A program made the position numbers and the translations under genes. Shown piece after piece: positions 19,176-28,515 of a DNA stretch of 64,000 nt; the stretch's first letter is position 1, and every line of letters starts with the position of its first letter. The notes under the pieces were generated by a model. That model was given only the letters and a program-made list of their open reading frames with translations, ran no database searches and was not told the origin of the DNA. Source of the DNA: Oscillatoria nigro-viridis PCC 7112 (GTDB lineage Bacteria; Cyanobacteriota; Cyanobacteriia; Cyanobacteriales; Microcoleaceae); the NCBI RefSeq assembly GCF_000317475.1, contig NC_019729.1, positions 372,001 to 436,000 of the forward strand. Direction: 5' to 3'.

Positions 19176-19724
19176 TTAATTTTCGATTTGCTTGTAAATT
19201 GACTGCACTACGTCGAGCAGGCTCAATACTTGCTGCCATTCGGGGGCATCGGGGTTGTAGCTTTTGGCGCGCTGAGTTTTCAAACTGTGGTGCAAGAGGG
19301 AAAGCAGCGCGTCTGGAGACTGTAAGGAATTGTCATCTTCATCTGCTGGGGTTTTGGCTGCATTTTCTTCAATATCTTCTTTAATTTTTTGTGCTCGATC
19401 CGCGAGGGCTAAAGATCTGCCTGCAAGGTTTTCCGGCATTTTGGGCTGTTCGGACAAAGACGCGCTGGTTAGTTCTACCAATAGTTGGCAGACTCGATCG
19501 ACCCATTCGCGATCGTTTACTGAAAAGGAACCGGATTTGAACACTTGCCCGTCAGGTCTTTGCTGAATGCTTTGTACCTTCTGGATCAGAGGGATAGCCT
19601 TAACAGTGATGTTTTCCGGGATTCTGGGGATATCTGACAGGGAGCTCCGAGCAATCTCCAGCAATAGTTGGTAAACCTGGTCTACCCACTCAACATCTCC
19701 CGATTGCGAATTCCAATTATTCAT
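19176..19724 (-). CDS. Hypothetical protein with an internal duplication
   Basis: I do not recognise this 182-residue protein. Two halves repeat a helical pattern: EWVDQVYQLLLEIARSSLSD with PRIPENITVKAIPLI (about 12-50), and EWVDRVCQLLVELTSASLSE with PKMPENLAGRSLALAD (about 73-112). The remainder (about 130-180) is also helical (ALLSLLHHSLKTQRAK, EWQQVLSLLDVVQSIYKQ), a possible third diverged unit. No signal peptide or membrane segment. It lies upstream of the kinase pair on the same strand, about 160 bp away, and may be expressed with them. Confidence 0.7.
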   Translation of the reverse strand: MNNWNSQSGDVEWVDQVYQLLLEIARSSLSDIPRIPENITVKAIPLIQKVQSIQQRPDGQVFKSGSFSVNDREWVDRVCQLLVELTSASLSEQPKMPENLAGRSLALADRAQKIKEDIEENAAKTPADEDDNSLQSPDALLSLLHHSLKTQRAKSYNPDAPEWQQVLSLLDVVQSIYKQIEN

Positions 19725-20177
19725 AACTGACGCTAGTGATTTTCTATATCTAAGACTAGAACATTGACTATCTGCGAAGGAAGCTTTTTTTAGGAGCCGC
19801 TAACGCTATTAAGACTTAGGCGGGCGGGGTGATAAACCCGGTTTGCGATCGGATGTTTCGTCGCCTTTCTCCAATATTTTTCTCAGAAACCGGGTAACGC
19901 TGCCGCCAGTCATAACTATTTTTAAGCGCTTCAAATAATATAAGTGCTAAGTTTGTTGCGGTATGTAGTGCGAACGAAACACGTAGGGTGAAACCCCGGC
20001 ATCTCGCTGGCAAGTTCAAATCCGGTTATATAACCATAATACCTGTTGGAGCTTATTTACAATTACCTCAATAGGATATTAAGGTTAATTGGTGGTGGGA
20101 TGGGAGGCGCACCCCCGATCGCGATCGCCCCCGCCCCGATCCCTGACGCCACCGCGAGGATTTGCTGTGGGCTACTG
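19725..20177. other. Intergenic region with a degenerate CCGGGTTT inverted repeat
   Basis: aaacccggttt (19834-19844) and agaaaccgggt (19885-19895) are a decayed copy of the inverted repeat found at 17612-17676. Other short frames here have no coding character. A gttcaaatcc sequence near 20013 resembles a tRNA T-loop, but the flanking arms do not pair. Confidence 0.5.
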
Positions 20178-23100
20178 CTATTTTTCTGTGAGATTCCACA
20201 CGCCATCCCAGTTGAGTACGTCTGAAAACCGATGTTGAAATAACATACAGCGATCGACGTGCAATTTAGCTGCCTTGTTTTTCGGGTCAACTTCCAGAAC
20301 GGCGTTAAATTCGCGTTCAGCGTCTTTAAAGGCTTGCTTGGCTTTTGGTTCTAAAGCTTTCTTAAACTCGCTCAGCAGTTTTTTCACCCGATCGAGTCCC
20401 AGGTTTTCAAATTCCTCATCTAACATTTCTGCAACTGTCTCGCAGGCACGACTTTTAATTTTCGCCTGCAATAGCTGCCTGATCTCAGCAGGTTTCAGCC
20501 GCTTGATTTGGGGATTTGATGGTTCTAAGATGTCTGCTTCCAACAGCTTTTTGACTTCGCCTTCTTGCAAGTATTTAATATCGTCCCCTGATAGGGGCTT
20601 GATTTTTGCTTGCAGCAGCATTTTGGCTTCGTCTTCCGAGAGGTTTTTGATGCCTTCCAATTTCAGCAGTTGGATTTCTGTCTGCAACAGGACGATGAGT
20701 TTGTCTGCTTCGGACAGGTTTTTTGGGTCGTACTCTGACAGCTTTTTCAGTTGATATAACAGCTTCTTTAGTTCCTGTTCCAACTGTTGCTCTAGATTGT
20801 AGGACAGTTTTTTAATCTCTGCCTCTGGCATTTCGGCGACATCCTTTAAGATGTTTTTCACCTCACTTTCTGAGAGTTTTTGCCTGACAGGAGTTTTGTA
20901 ATGTTCGCGCCCCTTCGTGTAATGTTCTATAATTTCTTGCTGCGTTTCGGTTAGTGACTTGCCCACTGGCGAGTATCCCTCGCGGATGCCGACGAGTTCG
21001 TAAACGATTACGGGTTCGCTTTTGCCTTTGACAGTAATAAAGTCGAGTTCTCGCACGTAGAGCCGATCGGCATAATCTCTGTAAGTATTGTCGCTGATAA
21101 TCAAGTCGGTGCCGTATTGCTTGCTAGCGCCTTCTAAGCGAGAGGCGAGGTTAACGCCGTCTCCTATAGAAGTCAATTCCATGCGTTTGCTACTACCGAT
21201 GTTGCCGCTGACAACTTCATCGGAATGTACGCCCATACCGATGCCGATCGGCAATTCGCCATTTGCCACGCGATCTCGATTAAACTCAGCGAGTTTTTCC
21301 CGCATTTTCACTGCCGTTTGCATGGCGCACCAAGCATGATCCTCTAGGGGCGCTGGAGAGCCAAAAACTGCCATCAGAGCGTCGCCGATGTATTTGTCGA
21401 GAGTCCCTCCGTACTCGAATACGACATCTACCATCACTTCAAAATATTTATTCAGCATCACTACCACTTCTTCGGCTTGCAATTTTTCCGTAAGTGTGGT
21501 ATAGCTGCGAATGTCTGAGAACAGCACCGAAACGTTTTTGCGCTTGCCGCCCAATCCAGTATCCCCTGAAGCTAACAAAGCTTCGGCTACTTCTGGCGTC
21601 ATGTAACGGTACATCAAGTTTTTGACTTGCTTGGCGCTGCTAATATCTTCCATGACAACTAACGCGCCGTTGACCTTGCTGGGATCTGTAGCGTCAGTCA
21701 TTGAATTAATCGAAAGATTGATACTCTGCGCTTCTCCTTCCCAGGAAAGCAAAACTTGATCCGGGTAATACTGCTGGCGGTCGTTATCGTCTTCTGGAAA
21801 CAAAGACGCATCAAACCATTTGGCAAAATCTCCTTTTTCTAACTTAATTAACTCTCGCAAAGATTGACCTTCGGCTAATTCTGCATCGCTGACACCGAGT
21901 AATTTTTTGGCACTGGGATTGGTCGCTACTATATTGCCTTTTTTATCTGTAGAAATCACGCCGTTAGTCAAGGCGTGCAGCATATCTTTTTGTCTTTGTT
22001 CTTGCTGTTTGACTTCTGCAAACAGTTTGGCGTTTTGCAGCGCGACTCCTGCTTGAATGTTAAACGCCTTCATAAATTCCAGGTCGTTGCGATTGAAACT
22101 CGCTTTCCACTGATCGGGGGCGTGCGGCCAATCTACCGGGTTGTAGGGGGGGTATTCTCCTTGCCGTTTTTTATTAACTAATTGGGTGACTCCAATCAAT
22201 TTCTTGTCTGCATTAAAAACTGGCATACATAGCATACTGCAAGTACGGTAGTCAGTTTGTTGGTCGGTTTTTTTGGAAGTTTCGGCGCGGGGGTCATCGT
22301 ATACGTCAAAGGGAATCAACAGCGGTTCGCCGGATTCGGCGACGATGCCTGCAAAACCTGCTGTTCTGGGTATGCGAAGTTCTTTCACGCTGTCGGCTGT
22401 CGGGATTTTCGTCCAGAGTTCGTCTTTATCTTCATCGATCAGCCACAGGGTGCTGCGATCGGCATTCATCAGTTCTTTTGCCTGATCCATCACCCTTTTT
22501 AGGGTATCTTCTAAGTCTAAACCGCTCTGAGAAAGAGCGTTGACGGCGTTCATCAACGCTGTCGCGGCTCGCTGTCTTTGAGTTGCTGCGTAGAAAGATT
22601 TAGAAGACTCTAGAATTAGGCGAATCGACGGGGCAAATTCTCGAAAAACTTGTTCGTCTTCTTGAGTAAATCCTGCCTTGTCAATCTGCTCCTCTAAAAT
22701 ACCGTAATGTTCGTGGTTGGGCTTGAGTTTATTAATCAGTTGAACGACTGCTACTAACTCTCCTGTTTCTTCGTTGATCAGGGGCATCGCCAGCATTGTA
22801 TAAGTGCGATATCCTGTTTCTTTGTCAGTTTTTTTTGCGTTAGTCGAGCGGGGGTCGTTATAAAAATCATAAGTAATGTTCACCACTTTTTTTTCCGTGG
22901 CTACTTCTCCCGCAATGCCCACATGGGCGGGAAATCTGAGTTCTAGGTTTTTGCCATTTTCGTCTTTAGCGACGATCGCCCAGAGTTCATTTTTTTCTTC
23001 GTCTAATAAAAATATCGTGCTGCGATCGGCATTCAGCAATTCCCCGGTTTTCCGGGTAATCGACTGCAACATCTCGTTGAGGATGGCGTCAAATCCCTGG

Positions 23101-23414
23101 CTCTCCAGGATATTGTCGAGCATTCCCAGGGTTTGATTGACAACCTTAAGTTTGTCTTCTACTTCCTTAACTACTTCTGTAAAGCTCTCCTTATTTAGGA
23201 TATCGAGAACATTGGATAATCCTGGACTTTTGGCAAGGGCGCTACTGCTAGAGGAATCCTGAGAATATTGTTCCTGATGTTTTTCACTGAGACCAGTAAA
23301 ATGATTCTTTTCACTGACACCAGTAAAATCATCCTTTTCACTGACAACAGTAGCCTCTACTGTCACTGTCATGTTGTTTTCCATAGCTGGCAGATTGGGA
23401 GATGCAGATTTCAT
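20178..23414 (-). CDS. Class III adenylate cyclase, GAF-GAF-PAS-cyclase with helical C-terminal extension
   Basis: The 1078-residue protein reads GAF (about 85-270, LNADRSTIFLLDE), GAF (about 290-465, MNADRSTLWLIDE), PAS (about 475-600, GVISTDKKGNIVATNPSAKK) and a class III catalytic domain (about 622-805). Metal-binding Asps are in VLFSDIRSYT (about 630) and YIGDALMAVFG (about 676); the purine/transition-state region is SSKRMELTSIGDGVNLASR (about 746). The layout matches cyanobacterial CyaB-type enzymes, where tandem GAFs bind cyclic nucleotide. Adenylate rather than guanylate cyclase is inferred from the Lys in SSKRME. Between the cyclase and a short TPR-like end (FNAVLEVDPKNKAAKLHVDRC) lies about 200 residues of Leu/Lys/Glu repeats. 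The first 50 residues repeat SEKxxFTG. Starts at 23384 or 23372 are also possible. Confidence 0.92.
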   Translation of the reverse strand: MKSASPNLPAMENNMTVTVEATVVSEKDDFTGVSEKNHFTGLSEKHQEQYSQDSSSSSALAKSPGLSNVLDILNKESFTEVVKEVEDKLKVVNQTLGMLDNILESQGFDAILNEMLQSITRKTGELLNADRSTIFLLDEEKNELWAIVAKDENGKNLELRFPAHVGIAGEVATEKKVVNITYDFYNDPRSTNAKKTDKETGYRTYTMLAMPLINEETGELVAVVQLINKLKPNHEHYGILEEQIDKAGFTQEDEQVFREFAPSIRLILESSKSFYAATQRQRAATALMNAVNALSQSGLDLEDTLKRVMDQAKELMNADRSTLWLIDEDKDELWTKIPTADSVKELRIPRTAGFAGIVAESGEPLLIPFDVYDDPRAETSKKTDQQTDYRTCSMLCMPVFNADKKLIGVTQLVNKKRQGEYPPYNPVDWPHAPDQWKASFNRNDLEFMKAFNIQAGVALQNAKLFAEVKQQEQRQKDMLHALTNGVISTDKKGNIVATNPSAKKLLGVSDAELAEGQSLRELIKLEKGDFAKWFDASLFPEDDNDRQQYYPDQVLLSWEGEAQSINLSINSMTDATDPSKVNGALVVMEDISSAKQVKNLMYRYMTPEVAEALLASGDTGLGGKRKNVSVLFSDIRSYTTLTEKLQAEEVVVMLNKYFEVMVDVVFEYGGTLDKYIGDALMAVFGSPAPLEDHAWCAMQTAVKMREKLAEFNRDRVANGELPIGIGMGVHSDEVVSGNIGSSKRMELTSIGDGVNLASRLEGASKQYGTDLIISDNTYRDYADRLYVRELDFITVKGKSEPVIVYELVGIREGYSPVGKSLTETQQEIIEHYTKGREHYKTPVRQKLSESEVKNILKDVAEMPEAEIKKLSYNLEQQLEQELKKLLYQLKKLSEYDPKNLSEADKLIVLLQTEIQLLKLEGIKNLSEDEAKMLLQAKIKPLSGDDIKYLQEGEVKKLLEADILEPSNPQIKRLKPAEIRQLLQAKIKSRACETVAEMLDEEFENLGLDRVKKLLSEFKKALEPKAKQAFKDAEREFNAVLEVDPKNKAAKLHVDRCMLFQHRFSDVLNWDGVWNLTEK

Positions 23415-23988
23415 AGACCTTTACAGAATCTTAAGCGTAAGGGTTAGTCTCTAAGCTAGGAGAGCGGGCAAGTTCATTGGTGAGTCACCTGTCGCACAAA
23501 ACTCAATTATGTGTGAAAGTATTTCCCAGTTTACAGAACTCCGACCACAAGGCAAGGGAAATTCAGTTGACCTTGCTGCTGAAAGGAGATTGGGAGAGTA
23601 ACGAGGCGGTGGGAGTGCTGCAATCTTTTTAGAGATCGCGAATCTTGTTTAAATTGTTTATTAACTGATTTTGACATTGTGCGTACCTGGTTTAAGTAGG
23701 TTCTGCCTATCTTTGAGCCGATCGCCCGCAGTAACATGAATGCGTACTGGCGGGAGGACTGCTGAAAGAGGGGCGATCTTGTGGGACTAGCCGCAATTGT
23801 GACACTACGAGTTGCTAGTGATGTGTGCCCTTCTCTACACAATTGTGGTTTTTAACTAGAATTTCTCTCTATTTTGGTGCTCTTAGCTTTCATCCCGCTA
23901 AATTCACGGGGCTTTCAGCTTTTTTTTTTTGTAAAATTTGCGGTTGACATTTTTAGTGTAACCTCCGACTCTAAAAAAACTCCGCCTT
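23415..23988. other. Intergenic region between recN and the cyclase gene
   Basis: A 574-bp gap that should contain the cyclase promoter at its left side. A 103-codon frame on the minus strand (23531-23842) has no coding character. T-rich and A-rich runs near 23930-23980 may serve recN termination. I see nothing else. Confidence 0.5.
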
Positions 23989-25773
23989 TTAACCCCCCGA
24001 TCGGCTTGAGGGTCCGATCGGGGGTTGGGCTGACTGAGTTTGGCGCAATCCGGCGGCTTCGACAAGCAGGGATTCGGCGAAGGCGATGGCTTCTGTTGCT
24101 GACCGGCCACTGGCGAGTTGGGCGAGTTCTTCCCGCCGCTGCTCGCTGTTGAGAGCGGCAACTCTGACTACTGTGCGTTCGACTGGTTCGGAGTCGGCTG
24201 CGGGTTCCTCGATACTCGGTTCTGCTTCGATCGTCTGTTTGTTGACGCGAAAATGAAAATCAGCCATCGCGGCGATCAGCGGCTGGTGGGTGACGCAGAG
24301 AACTTGGTGTTTGTCGGAAAGTTGGTAGAGTTTTTTGGCGATCGCCCCGGCGACTCTCCCGGAGACTCCGGCGTCAATTTCGTCAAAAATCAGCGTACCG
24401 GCACTTTCTATTTGGGAAAAACAGGCTTTGATGGCGAGCAGAAAGCGGCTCATTTCTCCCCCGGAGGCGATCGCGCCCAGAGGTTGCAAAGGTTCGCCCG
24501 GATTGGGGCTGAAACAAAAGGCGATTTGGTCGGCACCGGTACCGGTTGGGGTACAAGGCGAAATCTCGACTTGAAATTGCACTTTTTCCATTGCTAACGG
24601 CTTAAGTTCTCCTACGAGGTGCGTTTCTAGTTTGAGGGCTGCTTCGCGTCGCAGGGTGGTGAGGTGGCTGCAAGCGTCTTTTAATTGCTCTAAAGCGGTC
24701 TGATATGCGAGTTCTAAGGCTTCCATTGACTCGCCTCCTTCTAAAAGTTCGTTTAGTTCGTTTTGAATGCTTTGGTAGTAAGCGATCGCTTCTTTGAGCG
24801 GCCCGTATTTGCGACAAATTTGTTTGAGTTCGCGAATCCGATCTTCTACTTCTTCGAGTCTTTCGGGATCTGCCTCTAATTGTTCGCCGTAGCTGCTAAT
24901 TTGCCTGCTGGCTTCTGTGGCTTGAGCTAAAGCATCGCTCACCATTTCTAGGATTGGTTGCAACTGCACATCGTAAACCACCATGTCGCTTAAAATTACT
25001 TCGGCTTTGCTCAACAAGTCGGCGGCTGATGCGCTGTCGCCGTCGTTTTGGTACAGGGCTTGGTGGACTTGGTAACTCTGCTGCTGCAATTCGACGACGT
25101 GGGCTAGCCGGATTGATTCGTGTTCTAGCTGTTCGAGTTCGTCGGCGTCTTCGATGTGGGCTTCGCCGAGTTCTCGGACTTGGTATTCTAACAAATCAAG
25201 TCTTTGCAGTCGCTGCTGTTCCGACTGACGCCTGCGTTTGAGGGCGGTTTTGGCGCTGTTGGCTCCCAGCCACGCGGAGGCGACGATCGATCGCGCTTCC
25301 GCGAGCTTTTTGCCGCCGTATAAATCGAGCCATTCTCGCTGGAGGGTTTCTTGTCCGAGGTGAACGGTTTGGCCTTGGGCGGTAATTTCGACCAGCCGAT
25401 CGCGCAGTTGATCCATTAACTGGCGGTTGACGAGAATTCCGTTCAAGCGGGATCTGGTACGCAGAACACCGCTCGATGCGTTAATTTCCCGGCTGCAAAC
25501 GGCTAAATTTCCGTCTATGGGTTCGATTTCTTGCTCGCCCAGCCACAAAGCTGCGGCTTTGTCCAATTCAAAGGTAGCTTCCAATATTGCCCGCGCTGCT
25601 CCGGTGCGAATCGATCGGCGATCGACTTTCCCGCCCAAAACTGCATCGATCGCATCTAGGATAATCGATTTACCAGCGCCGGTTTCCCCTGTAAATACGT
25701 TTAAACTCGGGCCAAACTCTAGATCCAGGCAGTCAATTAGAGCAAAGTTTTCTATTCGGAGGGATATTAACAT
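23989..25773 (-). CDS. recN: DNA repair protein RecN
   Basis: RecN is an SMC-like ATPase that gathers and protects broken DNA ends in recombinational repair. The 594-residue product has the N-terminal MLISLRIENFALID, Walker A GETGAGKS (about 30-37), a long central coiled-coil region with many Glu/Gln/Leu, and the C-terminal ATPase half with ASGGEMSRFLLAIK and LIFDEIDAGVSG, followed by VTHQPLIAAMADFHF. The last 14 residues (SAQPPIGPSSRSGG) are encoded by a GC-rich hairpin. AT-rich heptamer-like repeats (taattgg) abut the start codon. Confidence 0.97.
   Translation of the reverse strand: MLISLRIENFALIDCLDLEFGPSLNVFTGETGAGKSIILDAIDAVLGGKVDRRSIRTGAARAILEATFELDKAAALWLGEQEIEPIDGNLAVCSREINASSGVLRTRSRLNGILVNRQLMDQLRDRLVEITAQGQTVHLGQETLQREWLDLYGGKKLAEARSIVASAWLGANSAKTALKRRRQSEQQRLQRLDLLEYQVRELGEAHIEDADELEQLEHESIRLAHVVELQQQSYQVHQALYQNDGDSASAADLLSKAEVILSDMVVYDVQLQPILEMVSDALAQATEASRQISSYGEQLEADPERLEEVEDRIRELKQICRKYGPLKEAIAYYQSIQNELNELLEGGESMEALELAYQTALEQLKDACSHLTTLRREAALKLETHLVGELKPLAMEKVQFQVEISPCTPTGTGADQIAFCFSPNPGEPLQPLGAIASGGEMSRFLLAIKACFSQIESAGTLIFDEIDAGVSGRVAGAIAKKLYQLSDKHQVLCVTHQPLIAAMADFHFRVNKQTIEAEPSIEEPAADSEPVERTVVRVAALNSEQRREELAQLASGRSATEAIAFAESLLVEAAGLRQTQSAQPPIGPSSRSGG
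23994..24024 (-). terminator. GC hairpin overlapping the recN stop region
   Basis: An 11-bp perfect stem (23994-24004 with 24014-24024, core ccgatcggggg) with a 9-base loop lies inside the last codons of recN. On the minus strand it is followed by ttaaaaggcggagttttttt, so a U-run comes about 15 bases later. It looks like the recN terminator and doubles as coding sequence for the C-terminal tail. Confidence 0.5.
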
Positions 25774-25777
25774 GGGG

Positions 25778-25860
25778 AATTGGTAATTGGTAATGCGTAA
25801 TTGGAATTAGTAATTGGTAATGTGTAATTGTAATTGGAATTAGTAATTGGTAATTGGAGG
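25778..25860. repeat. Imperfect taattgg heptamer repeats upstream of recN
   Basis: Multiple copies of taattgg and gtaattg with a longer unit ggaattagtaattggtaat present twice. They begin five bases before the recN start codon, and taa/tag occurs in each frame. An aactgtc repeat (three copies) lies nearby at about 25901-25917, and the phrase ccccggattcatccgtgg occurs twice near 25943 and 25996. Confidence 0.75.
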
Positions 25861-26017
25861 CACAGCCGGGAAAATTATTAGTACCGAATAACAAATAACA
25901 ACTGTCAACTGTCAACTGACCGAAAGTAATTATGTCCGGGTCCCCGGATTCATCCGTGGAGGGAGAAAAAAGCTCCGAATCATCTTGTCTTCGCCCCCGG
26001 ATTCATCCGTGGGGTCG

Positions 26018-26050
26018 ATTCTAAAATCTAAAATCTAAAATCTAAAATCG
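26018..26050. repeat. Tandem heptamer array (atctaaa units)
   Basis: About four copies of tctaaaa end 12 bases beyond the Uma2 stop codon (26062, minus strand). The identical unit forms the arrays at 29522-29551 and 50961-51000. Confidence 0.85.
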
Positions 26051-26061
26051 ATTGACTTCTG

Positions 26062-26628
26062 CTATAGTTTTAACCACCCAAACAAATCTCCTACCGTCAG
26101 TCGCAATTCTGCTGCCCAATCTGGAACCGGCAACAATTCTTCTGGTTTTGCTAAAATTTCCGGTTGCTTTCCAGGGGGATAAATTAATACCGATTGCACC
26201 ATCTGATCTATCAGCCAACCCATTTTAGTGCCGTTTTTCAGACAGTGTAAAATATTCCCCGTTACTTTAGTTTGACTCTGGGCTGGAGACAGAATTTCAA
26301 TTGTCCAATCTGGGTAAGTTTCAAATACATTAGCAACATCCCCATTTTCATCAACTGGTATTCTTTCCCAAGTAAATACTGTGACATCTGGCACAATTGA
26401 TCTACCGCCAAAAGTACACCGCAATTCAGGAAAAGCTAAGGCAATTTTCTGATTTTTAACTGCGACATTGATAGCCGGGACTAATTCACCTTGAATCCGG
26501 CTATGTTTTCCTTGTGGCATAGGCTTTTGGATGATTTGACCGTCGATATATTCGCTAGCTGGTTCTGTTTCTGGCAGTTTGAGAAACTCTGACAAAGTTA
26601 GTATTTTTGTTTTTTGTATCTGTACCAT
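26062..26628 (-). CDS. Uma2-family (DUF820) putative endonuclease
   Basis: A 188-residue Uma2/DUF820 protein with the PD-(D/E)XK-like core: ASEYIDGQIIQKPMPQGKHS, LRCTFGGRSIVPDVTVFTW, and DWTIEILSPAQSQTKV (the E-x-L-S-P motif). Uma2 proteins are abundant in cyanobacteria and their biological role is unclear. It starts three bases after the ruvB stop on the same strand, so it is co-transcribed and probably co-translated with ruvB. The C-terminal DWAAELRLTVGDLFGWL is typical of the family. Confidence 0.88.
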   Translation of the reverse strand: MVQIQKTKILTLSEFLKLPETEPASEYIDGQIIQKPMPQGKHSRIQGELVPAINVAVKNQKIALAFPELRCTFGGRSIVPDVTVFTWERIPVDENGDVANVFETYPDWTIEILSPAQSQTKVTGNILHCLKNGTKMGWLIDQMVQSVLIYPPGKQPEILAKPEELLPVPDWAAELRLTVGDLFGWLKL

Positions 26629-26631
26629 TTT

Positions 26632-27735
26632 TTACTCCTTTTCATCGAGTAAACCCAAGTGTTTTCTAGCAGCAACCGTTACCATTCTTCCGCGACTTGT
26701 CCGCTGCAACAATCCGATTTGCATTAAATAAGGTTCGTATACATCCTCAATGGTTTGAGTATCTTCTCCTGTAGAAGCTGCGAGGGTTTCTAAGCCCACT
26801 GGGCCGCCGTTAAAGTTCTCGATCATTGCTGTCAAAATCCGCCGATCTGTCCAATCCAAACCTAGCGGATCGACGTTGAATAATTCCAGGGCTACTGAGG
26901 CAACTTCTGCATCAATTGGCTTTAAATTTTTGACTTCGCTGTAGTCTCTAACTCGTCGCAGCAAGCGGTTAGCGATCCGGGGGGTTCCGCGAGATCGGCG
27001 GGCAATTTCTGTAGCTCCTTCTGGGGTGATTTGAGTGTCGAGAACTTGGGCGCTTCTTTGGACAATTAGACTGAGTTCGTCTATTTCGTAGTAGCGCAAT
27101 CTTTGAATCAAGCCGAAGCGATCGCGCAATGGAGATGTGAGGGACCCGACTTTTGTGGTTGCTCCTACTAAGGTAAACGGTTTCAGGGGTATGCTGCGGA
27201 TCTTGGCGCTTTTGCCTTGACCGATCGTAATATCTAACCGACAGTCTTCCATCGCCGGATAGAGGATTTCTTCTGTAACTTTAGATAGACGGTGAATTTC
27301 GTCGATAAACAGCACGTCGCCTGCTTTGAGGTTGATCAGCAATCCGACAATATCTCGCGGTTTTTCTAACGCTGGGGCGGTGGTGATTTTGCATTCAACT
27401 TCCATTTCTGCTGCTAGAATTAGCGACATTGTGGTTTTGCCCAACCCGGGCGGCCCGTAGAGTAACAGGTGATCCATAGGTTCGCCGCGAGATTTGGCGG
27501 CTGCAATTGCGATCGCCAAAACTTCTCTTAAGTCTTTTTGCCCGATGTATTCAGCTAAGCGCTGGGGTCGGATTTTGTCGTCTTGTTTGCTGTTGATTTC
27601 GTCGGGTAACTCTTGCGCTTCTACCAGAGATTCCGGCTGGGGTTTGGCGGCTTTTTTGCGGGGAACCCGGGCTGGGGCTATGTCTTCGGGTAGATTTTGG
27701 TCGGAGGGCTGTTGTTTGGAGGAGATAATAGCCAT
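26632..27735 (-). CDS. ruvB: Holliday junction branch-migration helicase RuvB
   Basis: RuvB is the hexameric AAA+ motor that drives branch migration with RuvA. The 367-residue product has Walker A GPPGLGKT (about 94-101), Walker [10 protein letters not shown], sensor-1 region [20 protein letters not shown] and the C-terminal winged helix ending in [11 protein letters not shown] 50-residue N-terminal extension ([15 protein letters not shown]) precedes the core [15 protein letters not shown], common in cyanobacteria. Starting from MAIISSKQQ is supported by the open frame; the divergent 194-codon ORF begins about 70 bases upstream. Uma2 follows directly. Confidence 0.97.
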   Translation of the reverse strand: MAIISSKQQPSDQNLPEDIAPARVPRKKAAKPQPESLVEAQELPDEINSKQDDKIRPQRLAEYIGQKDLREVLAIAIAAAKSRGEPMDHLLLYGPPGLGKTTMSLILAAEMEVECKITTAPALEKPRDIVGLLINLKAGDVLFIDEIHRLSKVTEEILYPAMEDCRLDITIGQGKSAKIRSIPLKPFTLVGATTKVGSLTSPLRDRFGLIQRLRYYEIDELSLIVQRSAQVLDTQITPEGATEIARRSRGTPRIANRLLRRVRDYSEVKNLKPIDAEVASVALELFNVDPLGLDWTDRRILTAMIENFNGGPVGLETLAASTGEDTQTIEDVYEPYLMQIGLLQRTSRGRMVTVAARKHLGLLDEKE

Positions 27736-27806
27736 ATTTATCTGCGAGCAGGCAGCGGGAATTGTTTACAATTATTGGCAGAATTTTGACAATTATTGAG
27801 TTCGTT

Positions 27807-28346
27807 ATGAGTATTCCATCTTCTTTATTAGCATCGGAAAGCATAACTTTTGAGGAGGCGATCGAGCTGACTCAATCTTTACTCTCGTTCATGGAGGCCG
27901 ATCGACTTTTACAAGCCGACATCGAGCAAGCTGTGGCTTCTCTGGTGAAAACACAGAACGGTGCTAGGGGGTTTTTTGTCACCTATCTAACGGACGACCG
28001 ACAGGAGGCAGATCGCCCGTCACCCGGAGTAGTTGAGGCGCTGCGATCGGCTCCTGAGATCGTAGCAGAACTGCTGGTGAAAAATTTGGCGATGTCGGCG
28101 GCAATGGTCGTGCATCATTCGCGCCAGCAAAAGGAGGAAATGGCGGCCCGTTCTGCTAGAGTGCAGGAGCGATCGCGCAATTTAATTCAAATCCTGCAAA
28201 TGCCGGCCTGTCAAACTATAGCGTCGCAAATGCTAGAAAGTTTGCAGGATGCCAACGGCGAGTACGAAGAATTTTTCCGGCGGTGGGGCTACGACGACGA
28301 GCAAAAACTAGCGATCGGTTCGGCAGTGCGATCGGCGATCGGCTAA
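27807..28346 (+). CDS. Hypothetical helical protein, divergent from ruvB
   Basis: A 179-residue protein from ATG 27807 (MSIPSSLLASESITF); an upstream TTG at 27762 would add 15 residues with no support. It is predicted helical and acidic: TFEEAIELTQSLLSFMEADRL, VEALRSAPEIVAELLVKNLAMS, then a basic stretch RQQKEEMAARSARVQERSRN and ending EEFFRRWGYDDEQK. No membrane segment or catalytic motif. Codon choice and HIP1 content match neighbours, so it looks like a native conserved gene. Shares a short divergent promoter region with ruvB. Confidence 0.7.
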   Translation: MSIPSSLLASESITFEEAIELTQSLLSFMEADRLLQADIEQAVASLVKTQNGARGFFVTYLTDDRQEADRPSPGVVEALRSAPEIVAELLVKNLAMSAAMVVHHSRQQKEEMAARSARVQERSRNLIQILQMPACQTIASQMLESLQDANGEYEEFFRRWGYDDEQKLAIGSAVRSAIG

Positions 28347-28515
28347 AATAACCTCCGAAGGAAGGGGAAAGAAGAAAGAAGGAAGAAGCCCAAGCCAGGG
28401 TGGCAGATGCTTGATCAAAGCGACGGGGCTGTGGAATAATTGCGGTTTAGCAAAAGCTGCACAATTGTAGCTTGAGTTGATTTAGGTGTGAAGGTAGTGA
28501 ACGAGGGCGAAAAAA

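Noticed and set aside
20005..20035. tRNA T-arm-like sequence gttcaaatcc
   Set aside because: The neighbouring bases cannot form a T-stem or an acceptor stem.
23531..23842. 103-codon ORF between recN and the cyclase
   Set aside because: No ribosome-binding site and no domain pattern; composition like intergenic DNA.
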